From Desulfosudis oleivorans (GTDB lineage Bacteria > Desulfobacterota > Desulfobacteria > Desulfobacterales > SURF-7): DNA of 61,469 nt. Position numbers and translations under genes: made by a program. Positions 44,922 through 53,975 of this stretch are shown here, piece after piece; positions within the stretch are counted from its first letter, which is position 1; the number at the start of each line of letters is the position of its first letter. The notes beneath the pieces are model-generated. The model did not search any database and was not told the origin of the DNA. It saw nothing but the letters and a program-made list of their open reading frames with translations. Location: assembly GCA_020723305.1 (NCBI GenBank), contig DYJC01000025.1, positions 1-61,469 of the forward strand. The letters run 5' to 3'.

Positions 44922-46265
44922 TCAACGTCCCCAAGCAGTATCCACTTTATTATCATTGTGATGTACAGTTTTTGGTGGCTCGATCCAAGGATTGACTTCA
45001 GTGGGAGCGTTGCTATCGGGCAATGGCAACGTCTGGTTTTCAGCTTTACCGGCATCCAGGCGGGCAATCTCTTTCCCGTCTTCCTCGCCGAGCCGAAGTC
45101 GGATGAGAAATTTTTTCAGATTTTCTGAATTTGACAGTAATTCCTCAGTAGCGGCGGATGTCTCTTCGGCATTGGCTGCTGTGAACTGTATTGCTTCGTC
45201 GATCTGCCGCAAACCAATACTTACCTGAGATATTCCCCGTGATTGTTCATCGGATGCCGTGGTTATTTCACCGATCAATTCCGTCGTCTGCATGGATTCC
45301 CCGACAACCGCAACCAGGGTATCGGCAGCCTTGTTTCCAGAGTCCATCCCCCTGCCGACATTTTTTACCGATTTTTCGATCAGATCTGCGGTTTCTCTGG
45401 AGGCTTTAGCACTGCGGACAGAAAGATTACGGACCTCACCCGCCACAACAGCAAAACCCTTGCCATGTTTTCCGGCACGAGCCGCTTCAACAGCGGCATT
45501 CAGCGCAAGCAGATTGGTCTGAAAAGCAATATCATCTATGATTTTTATTACCTTTGCGATTTCATGACTCGATTTTTCGATCTCGCCTATGGCGCCCATC
45601 ATATCGATCATCTGCTCCGCATTCTTGTTGATTTCATCTGTATTGGATGTGGAAAGTTTGCTGGCCTTTTCGGCATTTTCGGCATTCTTTTTTGTCTGGG
45701 TTTCGATTTCGGTCATCGAGGAATTGATTTCCTGCAAGGCCGAAGCCTGTTTCACCGTGCTTTCGGATAATTGCTGGCTGGCCTTGGAGATTTGATCCGC
45801 ACCGGTGTTGATCGTTATCGCCATGGATTTGATATTGGTTATCATTTCCCGGGTACGTTGAAGCATATTATTAAGGGTTGCTGTAATTTTGCTGTTTTGT
45901 TGTAAGCGTGATGAGTCAATTGTGAAATTGCCCTTGGCGATTTCATTCATCACAGTAAGAACTCCGAACAGTTCATCATTAATTATATTGATATTTCCAG
46001 CAATCCGGGTAAGTTCGTCTCCGCCCTTGAGAATGCAGTGATCCGGTCGCTCTCCGGCAGCAATTTTAACAACAGTGTCTGAAAGGCATTGAAGTGGTGC
46101 TGTAAGGGAACGACACATGAGCCATACGACGATCATTAGAGAAAAAAAAGAAACCGCACAGGTAAGAAAGTTGGGATATACTCCGATAAATGCAAACGCA
46201 GCGAAAGCTGTCATTCCGATGGTGATCATCATCCGTACCGTAATTGTTGATTGAAAAAAAATCAT
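44922..46265 (-). CDS. Methyl-accepting chemotaxis protein without a large sensor domain
   Basis: 447 residues starting at the ATG at 46265, with GGAGGG upstream. Two adjacent membrane helices (about 12-50) are separated by only a few residues, so there is no periplasmic ligand domain. A HAMP-like region (60-130) follows. The signalling tip is Q-T-N-L-L-A-L-N-A-A-V-E-A-A-R-A-G, then V-A-G-E-V-R-N-L-S. It may sense membrane or intracellular redox state. It ends 69 bp before the hydrogenase protease start on the same strand. Confidence 0.9.
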   Translation of the reverse strand: MIFFQSTITVRMMITIGMTAFAAFAFIGVYPNFLTCAVSFFSLMIVVWLMCRSLTAPLQCLSDTVVKIAAGERPDHCILKGGDELTRIAGNINIINDELFGVLTVMNEIAKGNFTIDSSRLQQNSKITATLNNMLQRTREMITNIKSMAITINTGADQISKASQQLSESTVKQASALQEINSSMTEIETQTKKNAENAEKASKLSTSNTDEINKNAEQMIDMMGAIGEIEKSSHEIAKVIKIIDDIAFQTNLLALNAAVEAARAGKHGKGFAVVAGEVRNLSVRSAKASRETADLIEKSVKNVGRGMDSGNKAADTLVAVVGESMQTTELIGEITTASDEQSRGISQVSIGLRQIDEAIQFTAANAEETSAATEELLSNSENLKKFLIRLRLGEEDGKEIARLDAGKAENQTLPLPDSNAPTEVNPWIEPPKTVHHNDNKVDTAWGR

Positions 46266-46619
46266 CTTTCCCTCCAACCTGTTTGATATATCACGGAATA
46301 TTTTTACTCATGACCCAGGTTCCGGCAAGATCGCCAACAGCAACAAAACCTGTTGTCAATCTTCATAATGCGCTGTTGTTCAGGGGATGAAATCGGTATT
46401 GAATGATGAAAAAAAACACTTAGAATTCAGGTAGCTGTTCTTGATTTTACAACCGCTATCGCTTCATAAATCCGGGTCTTGGAAATAAGATCTTTTTCTG
46501 ATCATTACGTGTAACAAATTCTGTTAATTGGTTACCAAGTTATGGTGATTATTTTAAAGCCTATGGAGTTTCGCAGATTGTTATAACTATACATCAACAG
46601 AAGATGGATGTCAAACACA
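46266..46619. other. Intergenic region upstream of the chemoreceptor
   Basis: 354 bp with no supported gene. It should contain the promoter of the chemoreceptor/hydrogenase strand. The left part of the IS remnant begins at its right edge. I see no clear hairpin or sigma-54 site. Confidence 0.4.
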
Positions 46620-46624
46620 ATTTT

Positions 46625-46898
46625 TTTAAGGTATAGGCTTCAACAATGTCCATGGTTCGTCATGACATATCTGATGCGATGATATACCGATACGCATCTT
46701 CTCCATCATATTTGACTGCGATCACAAAAAGCTTTTTATATGGAATACCAGATCTTCGAAACATCCAGGATAATGCCGCAATACTGTACCGTCCGATACC
46801 GGCTCTTTGAAATCTTGCCCAGCAAACTGAATTGGTCATGAGTGCTGCCAGAGACACAATTCGGATTGTCTTCTCCGGTAGTTTGTCTGGAAGGTGTT
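46625..46898 (-). pseudogene. IS transposase remnant (DDE type)
   Basis: The frame reads K-K-L-F-V-I-A-V-K-Y-D-G-E-D-A-Y-R-Y-I-I-A-S-D-M-S, then TGA, then R-T-M-D-I-V-E-A-Y-T-L. Related transposases have a Trp between Ser and Arg, so the stop comes from a TGG-to-TGA change. Both ends are lost; upstream codons L-P-D-K-L-P-E-K-T-I-R continue to about 46898. The element is inactive. No inverted repeats were found. Confidence 0.6.
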
Positions 46899-48359
46899 TT
46901 ATCGAAGAAAAAGCTTATAAATAATCTTGTGTATCAACTTTCCATACGGCGGATAGATAAATTTTCCGCTATTGAATTTAGGTTTGATCAGAACCCCCTT
47001 TGCTTTTGAAAAAGTCAAAAAGCCTTCCCGGCTGTGGTATTGGCCCATGCCGGATTCTCCGATACCCCCGAAGGGCAGATCATCTATGGCTACATGGATC
47101 ATCGTATCGTTGATCACCACACCGCCGGAATGCGTCTGGGTCAAAACATAGTCGATATTCGCTTCGTCATAATCAAAAAAATAGAGCGCCAGTGGACGGG
47201 GTCTTTGATTGACATAGGCCACGGCATCCTTCAAGGTGTTGTAGGAAACAACCGGAAGAAGCGGTCCGAAAATCTCATTCTTCATCACATCCATCTCCTC
47301 GGTTACATTGAGAAGAATATGGATCGGCATCTTCTGGGACTGCGCGAAGGATTCGCTGCCCGGATTGATCTGGACGACGCGCGCACCCTTGTTCTGGGCG
47401 TCTTCGATCAGGGCTGTCAGGCGTTCACGCTCCCTTGGATTGATGATGCTGGTGTAATGGGGGTTTTTCTCCATCGTGGAGTACATGGAGGAAACGCATT
47501 TACTGAAAATTTCCACAAAAGATTCAACCCGGTTTTCCGGACAAAGCACATAGTCCGGTGCAACACAGGTCTGCCCTACGTTAAACTGCTTGCCAAAGGC
47601 GATACGTTCCGCAGCATCCTCCATTGGAACCGTCGTGCTGATGATGGCCGGTGATTTTCCTCCCAACTCCAGCGTTACCGGAGTCAGATTGTTCGAAGCC
47701 GCACGCATGATATGACGGCCTGTTGCCGTAGAGCCGGTGAATACCAGGTGATCCCAGGGCTTATTGGAAAAGTCCGATCCCTGTCCATCTTCACCGGTAA
47801 AGACTGCAACCAGGTCTTCATGAAAAATTTCCTGAATCATTCCTTTGAATACCTTGGCGATATTCGGTGTATTCCGGCTCATACGGATCATGACCCGGTT
47901 CCCGGCGGATAGCGCTCCGATCAGCGGCCCTGCGGCCAGATACAAGGGATAATTCCATGGAACAATAACCCCGACAACGCCTACGGGTTGATACATGACC
48001 TTTGCCCTAGCCGGCTGAAACAAAATGCCGACATGCCGGCGGGATGGTTTCATCCATTTTCTGATCCGGCGGACTGCATATCGGATACCTTCCACACTGG
48101 GAAAAATTTCAGCCAGAAGGGTTTCATCTCTCGATCGGCAACTGAAATCCTGGTTGATGGCGGAAATGATATTTTCCTGATTCCTGATCAATGCCTCTTT
48201 AAGCCGGTTGAGGTTATCGATCCGTTCCAGTGCACTGGGCATTGAATTCCTGTGAAAAGCGCTCTGCTGGGCTTTAAAAATACGGTCTAGTGTATTATCC
48301 GGTTCCACGGAAGACGACTCATTTTGTGCTCTGTTGATATGTATGACGGATTGCTGCAT
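46899..48359 (-). CDS. Aldehyde dehydrogenase (coniferyl-aldehyde-dehydrogenase-like)
   Basis: 486 residues from the ATG at 48359, preceded by GGAGGTG. Catalytic Cys265 in G-Q-T-C-V-A-P-D-Y and Glu231 in E-L-G-G-K-S-P-A. The cofactor loop F-T-G-S-T-A-T-G-R-H is intact. The C-terminus Y-P-P-Y-G-K-L-I-H-K-I-I-Y is typical of the CalB branch that prefers fatty or aromatic aldehydes. Oxidises aldehyde to acid with NAD(P). Divergent from the ModE-like regulator. Confidence 0.9.
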   Translation of the reverse strand: MQQSVIHINRAQNESSSVEPDNTLDRIFKAQQSAFHRNSMPSALERIDNLNRLKEALIRNQENIISAINQDFSCRSRDETLLAEIFPSVEGIRYAVRRIRKWMKPSRRHVGILFQPARAKVMYQPVGVVGVIVPWNYPLYLAAGPLIGALSAGNRVMIRMSRNTPNIAKVFKGMIQEIFHEDLVAVFTGEDGQGSDFSNKPWDHLVFTGSTATGRHIMRAASNNLTPVTLELGGKSPAIISTTVPMEDAAERIAFGKQFNVGQTCVAPDYVLCPENRVESFVEIFSKCVSSMYSTMEKNPHYTSIINPRERERLTALIEDAQNKGARVVQINPGSESFAQSQKMPIHILLNVTEEMDVMKNEIFGPLLPVVSYNTLKDAVAYVNQRPRPLALYFFDYDEANIDYVLTQTHSGGVVINDTMIHVAIDDLPFGGIGESGMGQYHSREGFLTFSKAKGVLIKPKFNSGKFIYPPYGKLIHKIIYKLFLR

Positions 48360-48476
48360 GATGACACCTCCTTTTTTATTCATGATAAAACCTTCTTTTC
48401 ATTATGTCAATAATAGCACATCGATTAAATAGAAATTTACTTGTATTTCTGTTCGTCAGCATGTTACTTTTTCCGT

Positions 48477-48836
48477 ATGAAACAAAAAATGAAAAATATC
48501 TCTGTCCGTTCAAAAATCTGGCTGTCGGATGATACGGGAGAGGTTATTTTTGGCCTGGGACGATTGCGGATGCTGGAAGCGATTGAGCAAAACGGATCTA
48601 TTCATGCAGCGGCAAAAGAGCTGGGGATGAGCTACCGTGCAATATGGGGTCGGATAAAGGCCTCTGAAGACCGTCTGGGCGAACCGCTTCTCCACCGGAA
48701 CATCGGGGGCCGTTCCGGCGGAGGATCGGAATTGACCGATTTTGCCAGACAACTGATGAAGCGGTTTAAAAAATTACACCAGTTGGTAGAAGAATCTTCG
48801 GATCAACTGTTCGATGAGTTGATTGTCAAAAAATAG
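48477..48836 (+). CDS. ModE-N-terminal-like winged-helix regulator
   Basis: 119 residues; the start at 48477 is a guess, since 48489 is also possible and neither has a good ribosome site. The pattern R-L-R-M-L-E-A-I-E-Q-N-G-S-I-H-A-A-A-K-E-L-G-M-S-Y-R is the LysR-like HTH of ModE N-domains. The molybdate-binding MOP domain is missing, as in many stand-alone copies. Divergent from the aldehyde dehydrogenase gene; regulation of tungsten or molybdenum enzymes is only a possibility. Confidence 0.75.
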   Translation: MKQKMKNISVRSKIWLSDDTGEVIFGLGRLRMLEAIEQNGSIHAAAKELGMSYRAIWGRIKASEDRLGEPLLHRNIGGRSGGGSELTDFARQLMKRFKKLHQLVEESSDQLFDELIVKK

Positions 48837-48844
48837 TGCGCTGA

Positions 48845-49684
48845 TCACATAAATGACTGTGTAAGCGGTTTTTCCTGTATCAGATTTATCCGTTTATTGA
48901 TATTGGCCTGAATCTCCTCCAACGATCTGGCCGGTAGAATCGCATTTTCCGGACACAACTGGACACAGTTAAAACAGTCGAAACAGGTATTTGTAAATTT
49001 CGGATATGGATCCAGAACAATTGCCTGAACCGGGCATTCCTCCTCACAAAGGCCGCACTGGGTGCAGGCATTGGTATCGATCTTTTTAGGAACAATCATC
49101 CACGTTTTTCCGATCCGGGATTTACATTCTCCGGACATTTCCGGTGACTGATAATCCAGGGTTTCCAGATCAAGCGCCTTCATCTCATTGGCTTCAAACC
49201 GTGAAACCAGGAGATCAATCAGTTGAATGATCTGCTTTTGATCCTCCTTATCCGGATGCTCCTCTCCAATCGGATGATCCATGTTCCGCATCATGGCGTG
49301 TACGGAGGCAACTTTGGCTGCACCGGCAATCCGGAATCCCTTTTCAAGAAGGGCTTTTCCCATCTGCCATAAGGCAATGCCGCTGCATGCAAGCCCCCAG
49401 GTGACAAAGGGGATGGCCCATGCGTTTTTCATTTTCGGCAACCTGTGAATAAAATCCATAACCGGAGGAACCGCCATATCCCGGTATACCGGAGAACCGA
49501 TCAAAAGGCATACATTTTCCGTATCCGTAAACTCCTCGATAAAATCCGGAACCAGTAAATGATCTGCCAGGTTAAGGGATGTCACCTGTTGACCGGAACG
49601 GTTCAACTGCTGCAAAAACACATCCGCTATCAATCGGGTAGACCCATTGGGTGAAATATAAACGACAAAAAATTTCGGTCTCAT
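48845..49684 (-). CDS. EFR1-type protein: flavodoxin-like domain plus two 4Fe-4S clusters
   Basis: 279 residues with GGAG before the start. Residues 1-165 resemble a flavodoxin (Y-I-S-P-N-G-S-T-R phosphate loop). The C-terminus has C-T-Q-C-G-L-C-E-E-E-C-P and C-F-D-C-F-N-C-V-Q-L-C-P. Likely a soluble electron-transfer protein of anaerobes. Convergent with the ModE-like gene. Confidence 0.85.
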   Translation of the reverse strand: MRPKFFVVYISPNGSTRLIADVFLQQLNRSGQQVTSLNLADHLLVPDFIEEFTDTENVCLLIGSPVYRDMAVPPVMDFIHRLPKMKNAWAIPFVTWGLACSGIALWQMGKALLEKGFRIAGAAKVASVHAMMRNMDHPIGEEHPDKEDQKQIIQLIDLLVSRFEANEMKALDLETLDYQSPEMSGECKSRIGKTWMIVPKKIDTNACTQCGLCEEECPVQAIVLDPYPKFTNTCFDCFNCVQLCPENAILPARSLEEIQANINKRINLIQEKPLTQSFM

Positions 49685-49716
49685 GATTGCTCCTTACAGG
49701 TTTATTTTTCATCATA

Positions 49717-52335
49717 TTATTTTACGTCCAATACATTTCGTACTGCTTTGGCCAGCTCTGTTACGGTTAACGGTTTCATGATAACCATTTTGATACCGAT
49801 CGCAGAAAGCTGTCTGGCGGTCAACTCCTGCCTGAACCCCGTGCACAGAATGATCGGAATATCGGATCTGATTTTCAAAATCTCATTGGCCAGTTTTTCT
49901 CCGGTTATTTTGGGCATGGTCATATCGGTGATGATCAGATCAAACCGGTCCGGATTGTCCCGGAAAACAGCAAGCGCTTCCAAGGGATCGAGCCGGGTTT
50001 CAACCGAATAACCCAGCTCGCTCAGCATCTTGCTTCCGATTTCAACCAGATCTTTTTCATCATCCAGAAACAGTATTTTTTCCGTACCCCGAGGCAGGAG
50101 TTTTGTTTTCAGTTTCCGGGGTTCTGTTATTTCTTTTTGAAGACAGGGGAAGTAAACATGAACGGTTGTCCCGACATGCAACCGGCTTTTTACATCAATG
50201 GCTCCTCCATGACTTTGCACAATGCCATGGACAACCGATAATCCCAGGCCGGTGCCCTCCCCTACCTCTTTTGTCGTGAAATAAGGATCGAAAATTCTGG
50301 GCAAAACATCAGGCGGTATCCCGCAACCAGTATCACTCACGGACAATTTAAAATACTCCCCGGGTTTCAGATCCGGATAATAGACTTTCTGATCCTGATC
50401 AAAGGTAATGATCTCCAGGGAAACATTGAGGATACCGCCCTCCTGTCTCATGGAATGGCTTGCATTGGTGCAGAGATTCATCAAAACCTGATGAATCTGG
50501 GTTGGATCAGCCAGAACCGTGCCCAGATTGGATTGAATATTTTGCCGGATTTCAATGGTTGTCGGCAAAGAAGCACGCAGCAGTTTCAGCGCCTCCTTGA
50601 TAATCAGCGCAATATCAACCGGTTTTTTTTCAATTTCTCCTTTTCGGCTGAACGCTAGAATCTGCTTGATCAGTTCCTTGGCCCGGTTACATGCAAATTC
50701 AACCTGACCGAGGTATCCCAGAACGGTTTGTTCCTCCGAAATATTCATCTGGGATAATTGGGTATACCCGAGAATCGCACTCAGGATATTGTTAAAGTCA
50801 TGGGCAATTCCTCCGGCAAGGGTTCCGATGGATTCCATTTTCTGGGACTGCTGTAATTGATGCAATAATGCTTTCTGTTCGGTAATATCACGGATAAAAC
50901 CCGTAAAAATGATCTCTCCCTCCAGGGTGGTTTTGGTGATGGTTATTTCTACCGGAAACTCGATTCTCTTTGCGTTTACGGCAGTCAGTTCGATTCTTTT
51001 GTCCAGAACAGGCGCCTTCCCGGTTTTGAGGTATTCCGTCCAGCCCTTGAGGTGCTTTTCCCGTTGGGATTCCGGTATAATCGTATCGGACAGCTTTTTC
51101 CCGATGATTTCATCTTTTGCAAATCCAAAGGTTTTTTCCGCAGCCGGATTAAACTCAATGATCGTGCCTTCCTGATCTGTTGCAATAATGCAGTCCACGG
51201 AGGTTTTCAGAATCGATCCTTTGAGCAGCTCGCTTTTTCGCAATTCCGCTTCCGCTTCTTTCTGCTCGTTGATATTAATGATAGCGCCTTCTACGATGTT
51301 CTCTTCCGGAACCTGACGGGCTGTGAAACTTAGCCAGATGCGTGATCCATCCTTTTTTTCAAACTGGGTTTGAAAATTCCGTACACGCCCCTTCTGTTCC
51401 ATCTCCTTCAGAATTTTTTCGCGATCTTCGGGGATAACATAATTTTGAGTCGGTTTCCATTTGGATACCAACTCCTCTCTTGTGTAACCCAGAAGATGCG
51501 CGCAAAGATCGTTCACTTCCAGTATCTTACCGTCACTGAGGCGGGATCGAAACAGACCGACCTGGGCATTGTTGAACAACGTCCTGAACCGGTCTTTGCT
51601 GGTTCGAAGAGAGGATTCCATTTCAACGCGGTCTGCAATTTCAAGGTTCAGGCTTTTAATGGTCTCATTGAGCGCTTTGGTTCTGGATTCGATCAGGATT
51701 TCCAGATTTTTACGATTCTGTTCCAGTTTATCTGCAGAGATCTGACGTTCCAGAACATTGCTCACCCATCGACCCATGAGCCTTACGAAATCATGATCGG
51801 ATTGGGTAAATGGTTTTTCAGTGGGGTTTGAACTTGAAAAATGTAAGGTTCCAAATATTTTTTTATGAACAACAAGGGGCACCCCGATATAGGTTTCCAA
51901 TGAAAAAGCACGATAACAGGGATGCGAGGCATATTTTGATGCGCCCATGTGATGGATAGCGACAACATCCTTTTCAGCCAGGGTCAGTGAACAGTAGGTG
52001 TCCCCCAGCACAAAAACCGGATTTTCCTTGGGCATTGTTTTTCGGGTGTATTGGTGGAGGACGGTATAGGTTTCGCCATCCACCCAGCTTACAATACCGG
52101 TATCCAGCTCCATCATCTCAACACCGGATCGCAGGGTAAGTTCGATCTGTTTTTCAAAGGGTAAGGATTGATCTGATGAAATCGTATATAATGTTTTTAA
52201 TCGAGCACGCTCAGAGGCCAGAGTCTGCTCGATAAGCTGACAGCTCATATTCTTGCCTGTGAGCTGTCGCACCTGCTCTGTTAAATCCTTAATTTCATCC
52301 AGAAGTTGCTTTATTTCAGGATCAGTCAATTCCAT
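49717..52335 (-). CDS. Cytoplasmic GAF-PAS-PAS hybrid histidine kinase
   Basis: 872 residues without membrane helices. Order: short coiled coil (1-45), GAF (45-195), coiled coil (200-240), PAS (245-360), PAS (370-485), HisKA with His512 in G-G-I-A-H-D-F-N-N, HATPase with D-T-G-C-G-I-P and G-E-G-T-G-L-G-L-S (600-735), and a C-terminal receiver with Asp804 in I-I-T-D-M-T-M-P. Senses an unknown internal signal. It is the next gene after the riboswitch transcript on the same strand, 112 bp after that terminator. Confidence 0.93.
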   Translation of the reverse strand: MELTDPEIKQLLDEIKDLTEQVRQLTGKNMSCQLIEQTLASERARLKTLYTISSDQSLPFEKQIELTLRSGVEMMELDTGIVSWVDGETYTVLHQYTRKTMPKENPVFVLGDTYCSLTLAEKDVVAIHHMGASKYASHPCYRAFSLETYIGVPLVVHKKIFGTLHFSSSNPTEKPFTQSDHDFVRLMGRWVSNVLERQISADKLEQNRKNLEILIESRTKALNETIKSLNLEIADRVEMESSLRTSKDRFRTLFNNAQVGLFRSRLSDGKILEVNDLCAHLLGYTREELVSKWKPTQNYVIPEDREKILKEMEQKGRVRNFQTQFEKKDGSRIWLSFTARQVPEENIVEGAIININEQKEAEAELRKSELLKGSILKTSVDCIIATDQEGTIIEFNPAAEKTFGFAKDEIIGKKLSDTIIPESQREKHLKGWTEYLKTGKAPVLDKRIELTAVNAKRIEFPVEITITKTTLEGEIIFTGFIRDITEQKALLHQLQQSQKMESIGTLAGGIAHDFNNILSAILGYTQLSQMNISEEQTVLGYLGQVEFACNRAKELIKQILAFSRKGEIEKKPVDIALIIKEALKLLRASLPTTIEIRQNIQSNLGTVLADPTQIHQVLMNLCTNASHSMRQEGGILNVSLEIITFDQDQKVYYPDLKPGEYFKLSVSDTGCGIPPDVLPRIFDPYFTTKEVGEGTGLGLSVVHGIVQSHGGAIDVKSRLHVGTTVHVYFPCLQKEITEPRKLKTKLLPRGTEKILFLDDEKDLVEIGSKMLSELGYSVETRLDPLEALAVFRDNPDRFDLIITDMTMPKITGEKLANEILKIRSDIPIILCTGFRQELTARQLSAIGIKMVIMKPLTVTELAKAVRNVLDVK

Positions 52336-52446
52336 TTTATTTTCAAAAAGTTAATTGCCTATATCACTGTATTATTAAATAAAAAAACAGGTGTTTCCGT
52401 GAAGGAAGTATGGATAGAAAATGGTTTTGTGTCAACAAAATAAAGT

Positions 52447-52478
52447 AAAAAATCCGACCCTTATGGACCGGATTTTTT
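52447..52478 (-). terminator. Terminator hairpin of the riboswitch transcript
   Basis: AAAAAATCCG (52447-52456) pairs with CGGATTTTTT (52469-52478), and inner bases extend the stem, leaving a small ATAA loop. The A/T arms give U-runs in either direction. It lies about 240 nt after the aptamer and before the kinase gene. Confidence 0.75.
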
Positions 52479-52617
52479 ATTTTTTTACAGCGTCTATCAC
52501 AGACACGCTTACTGAGTGTCCTGATTCTGTAGCTGTTTTTTTTTGAAGAAGGCAGCCCTGCTACCATGTCTTGTTTGTTTGTCTTCGTCAGATGCGTTTT
52601 TCGTAAGAGATTGAACG

Positions 52618-52695
52618 TCAGGCCCGATTGATTCGCTTTTTATTGTTGTTGTTAATGTTGTATTCTTGTTTTCCGCGAATCATCTCTGTAGCCAT
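52618..52695 (-). CDS. Tiny ORF in the riboswitch transcript
   Basis: 25 codons, M-A-T-E-M-I-R-G-K-Q-E-Y-N-I-N-N-N-N-K-K, starting 25 nt after the aptamer with AAAAGAG before the ATG. It is the first start codon after the riboswitch and could be the regulated product or a leader peptide. Basic, Asn-rich, no known family. Confidence 0.3.
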   Translation of the reverse strand: MATEMIRGKQEYNINNNNKKRINRA

Positions 52696-52720
52696 CTCTT
52701 TTTTTAGAAATTCATCCGGT

Positions 52721-52798
52721 CAAGAAACAAATCAATTTCAACGATTTAGGCCAGTGGCTTTGCGTCCCACCCTTTCGGTGTGGTTTGCTTTTTACTTG
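52721..52798 (-). promoter_or_regulatory. GEMM-I (cyclic dinucleotide) riboswitch aptamer
   Basis: The minus strand reads GCAAACC, CGAAAG, GGGACGCAAAGCC and GGCCTAAATC in the order and spacing of the c-di-GMP-I class. The CGAAAG is a GNRA tetraloop and its receptor side is G-C-C-T-A-A-A. P1 can form from CAAG at 52798-52795 with CTTG at 52724-52721. The base before GCAAACC, which corresponds to G20 of the Vc2 aptamer, is A here. The G20A change is linked to 3',3'-cGAMP recognition in Geobacter relatives. Confidence 0.8.
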
Positions 52799-52803
52799 CC
52801 CTT

Positions 52804-52832
52804 ATTTTATATGAAAAATACCGGTTTTTCAA
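52804..52832 (-). promoter_or_regulatory. Sigma-70-like promoter of the riboswitch RNA
   Basis: On the minus strand TTGAAA (52832-52827) and TAAAAT (52809-52804) are 17 bp apart. Transcription would begin around 52798, at the first paired base of the aptamer. It lies between the SIMPL gene stop and the riboswitch. Confidence 0.6.
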
Positions 52833-52857
52833 GATATTTTTTTGAGAATCATTGAAC

Positions 52858-53550
52858 CTATTCCAACTCAAATTCCACCACGGCAATGGCAGTCACTTTG
52901 ATGATGCCATATCCGGATTTGCTCTCCGTTATGCTTTCTTCAGGCAAGCTTCTTTTATATGTGTTGACGTCAAAAGAATCACCAGAACCTGATTCCTGAA
53001 TCGAATAAACCTTGCCGATCTTTGCATTCAATGCGTTTGCCATATATTCTGCTTTTTTTCTTGCAGCATGCAGGGCTTTTTCAAATTCCGTTTTTCGAAC
53101 CTCGAATTCGTCATTTCTTCGGAATTCAGTGCCGATAATCGATACACTTCTGTAGTTTGCCAAAGCCTTGTAAACTTCATCAAGTTTATTGATATCTTTA
53201 ACGTTGAGTTCGATAAGGCATTCCGAAAAATAGCCTTTCAGTACCTGTGAGTTGTCTTCCCATGCGTATTCCTGCCCTTGAAGCACGAGAGATTTCTTGA
53301 TGTCCGTATCCGGCAGACCAACTTTTTTAAGCTCGCCCGTCAATTCCTGTATTGTTTTCAGCAGTTCATTATGGCTTTCCGCCATCCCTCTTTTGACATG
53401 TCTTATGTTCAACTGGATGATGGCATAATGGGCTTCCACAACAATCTCCGACTTCCCTGTTACCATAATCTTCCGGATATTTTCAGCAGCAAATATACTG
53501 GAAGGAAGAATAAAAATCAGGGAAAGCAAGATCATTCTAATAAGGCTCAT
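52858..53550 (-). CDS. Periplasmic SIMPL-domain (DUF541) protein
   Basis: 230 residues from the ATG at 53550, preceded by GGAGGAAAT. A signal peptide (M-I-L-L-S-L-I-F-I-L-P-S-S-I-F-A-A) is followed by I-M-V-T-G-K-S-E-I-V-V-E-A-H-Y-A and A-A-R-K-K-A-E-Y-M-A-N-A-L-N-A-K-I-G-K-V, the two conserved parts of the BP26/SIMPL family. These proteins form oligomeric rings in the periplasm; the function is not settled. Confidence 0.85.
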   Translation of the reverse strand: MSLIRMILLSLIFILPSSIFAAENIRKIMVTGKSEIVVEAHYAIIQLNIRHVKRGMAESHNELLKTIQELTGELKKVGLPDTDIKKSLVLQGQEYAWEDNSQVLKGYFSECLIELNVKDINKLDEVYKALANYRSVSIIGTEFRRNDEFEVRKTEFEKALHAARKKAEYMANALNAKIGKVYSIQESGSGDSFDVNTYKRSLPEESITESKSGYGIIKVTAIAVVEFELE

Positions 53551-53576
53551 ATTTCCTCCGTTGTTCATTATCTGTT

Positions 53577-53975
53577 TTACCAAAGGCTTTTCGCATATTG
53601 ATAGCCTAAAATCCTTTCATCCTTTGTAAGTATTGTTGCATTCTCATCCAGTGCAGTTGCAACAATAATCTGATCTGCCGGATCTGAATGAAAAGGTTTT
53701 GGGAGGACAGTTGAGCGATAGGCTATTACAGGCGTAAGATGAACAAATCTGAGTTTTGGCATTTCCAAAGCGGTGCTGATCCAAACCTCCGGTTTATAGG
53801 ATATGCCGATCCTGCCTTTTTCCAAAAGTTTGCAGAATTCCCAAACTGAAATTGCAGATAAAAGAAGCTCATCATATCCATCTTCATTTTCAATCAGTTT
53901 TTTGATTTTTCTGGACAGATTCCGGGGGCGCATATTCCACCACACCCAGGTATGAGTATCTAACAGATATTTCAT
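53577..53975 (-). CDS. PIN-domain toxin (VapC)
   Basis: 132 residues: L-L-D-T-H-T-W-V-W-W, A-I-S-V-W-E-F-C-K-L, H-S-D-P-A-D-Q-I-I-V-A and K-D-E-R-I-L-G-Y hold the four acidic residues of the nuclease site. The start overlaps the antitoxin stop as ATGA, so the two are translationally coupled. Expected to cut a tRNA or rRNA when free. Confidence 0.9.
   Translation of the reverse strand: MKYLLDTHTWVWWNMRPRNLSRKIKKLIENEDGYDELLLSAISVWEFCKLLEKGRIGISYKPEVWISTALEMPKLRFVHLTPVIAYRSTVLPKPFHSDPADQIIVATALDENATILTKDERILGYQYAKSLW

Noticed and set aside
52364..52567. 67-codon minus-strand ORF after the riboswitch
   Set aside because: It runs through the terminator hairpin, lacks a good ribosome site and has no known motif.
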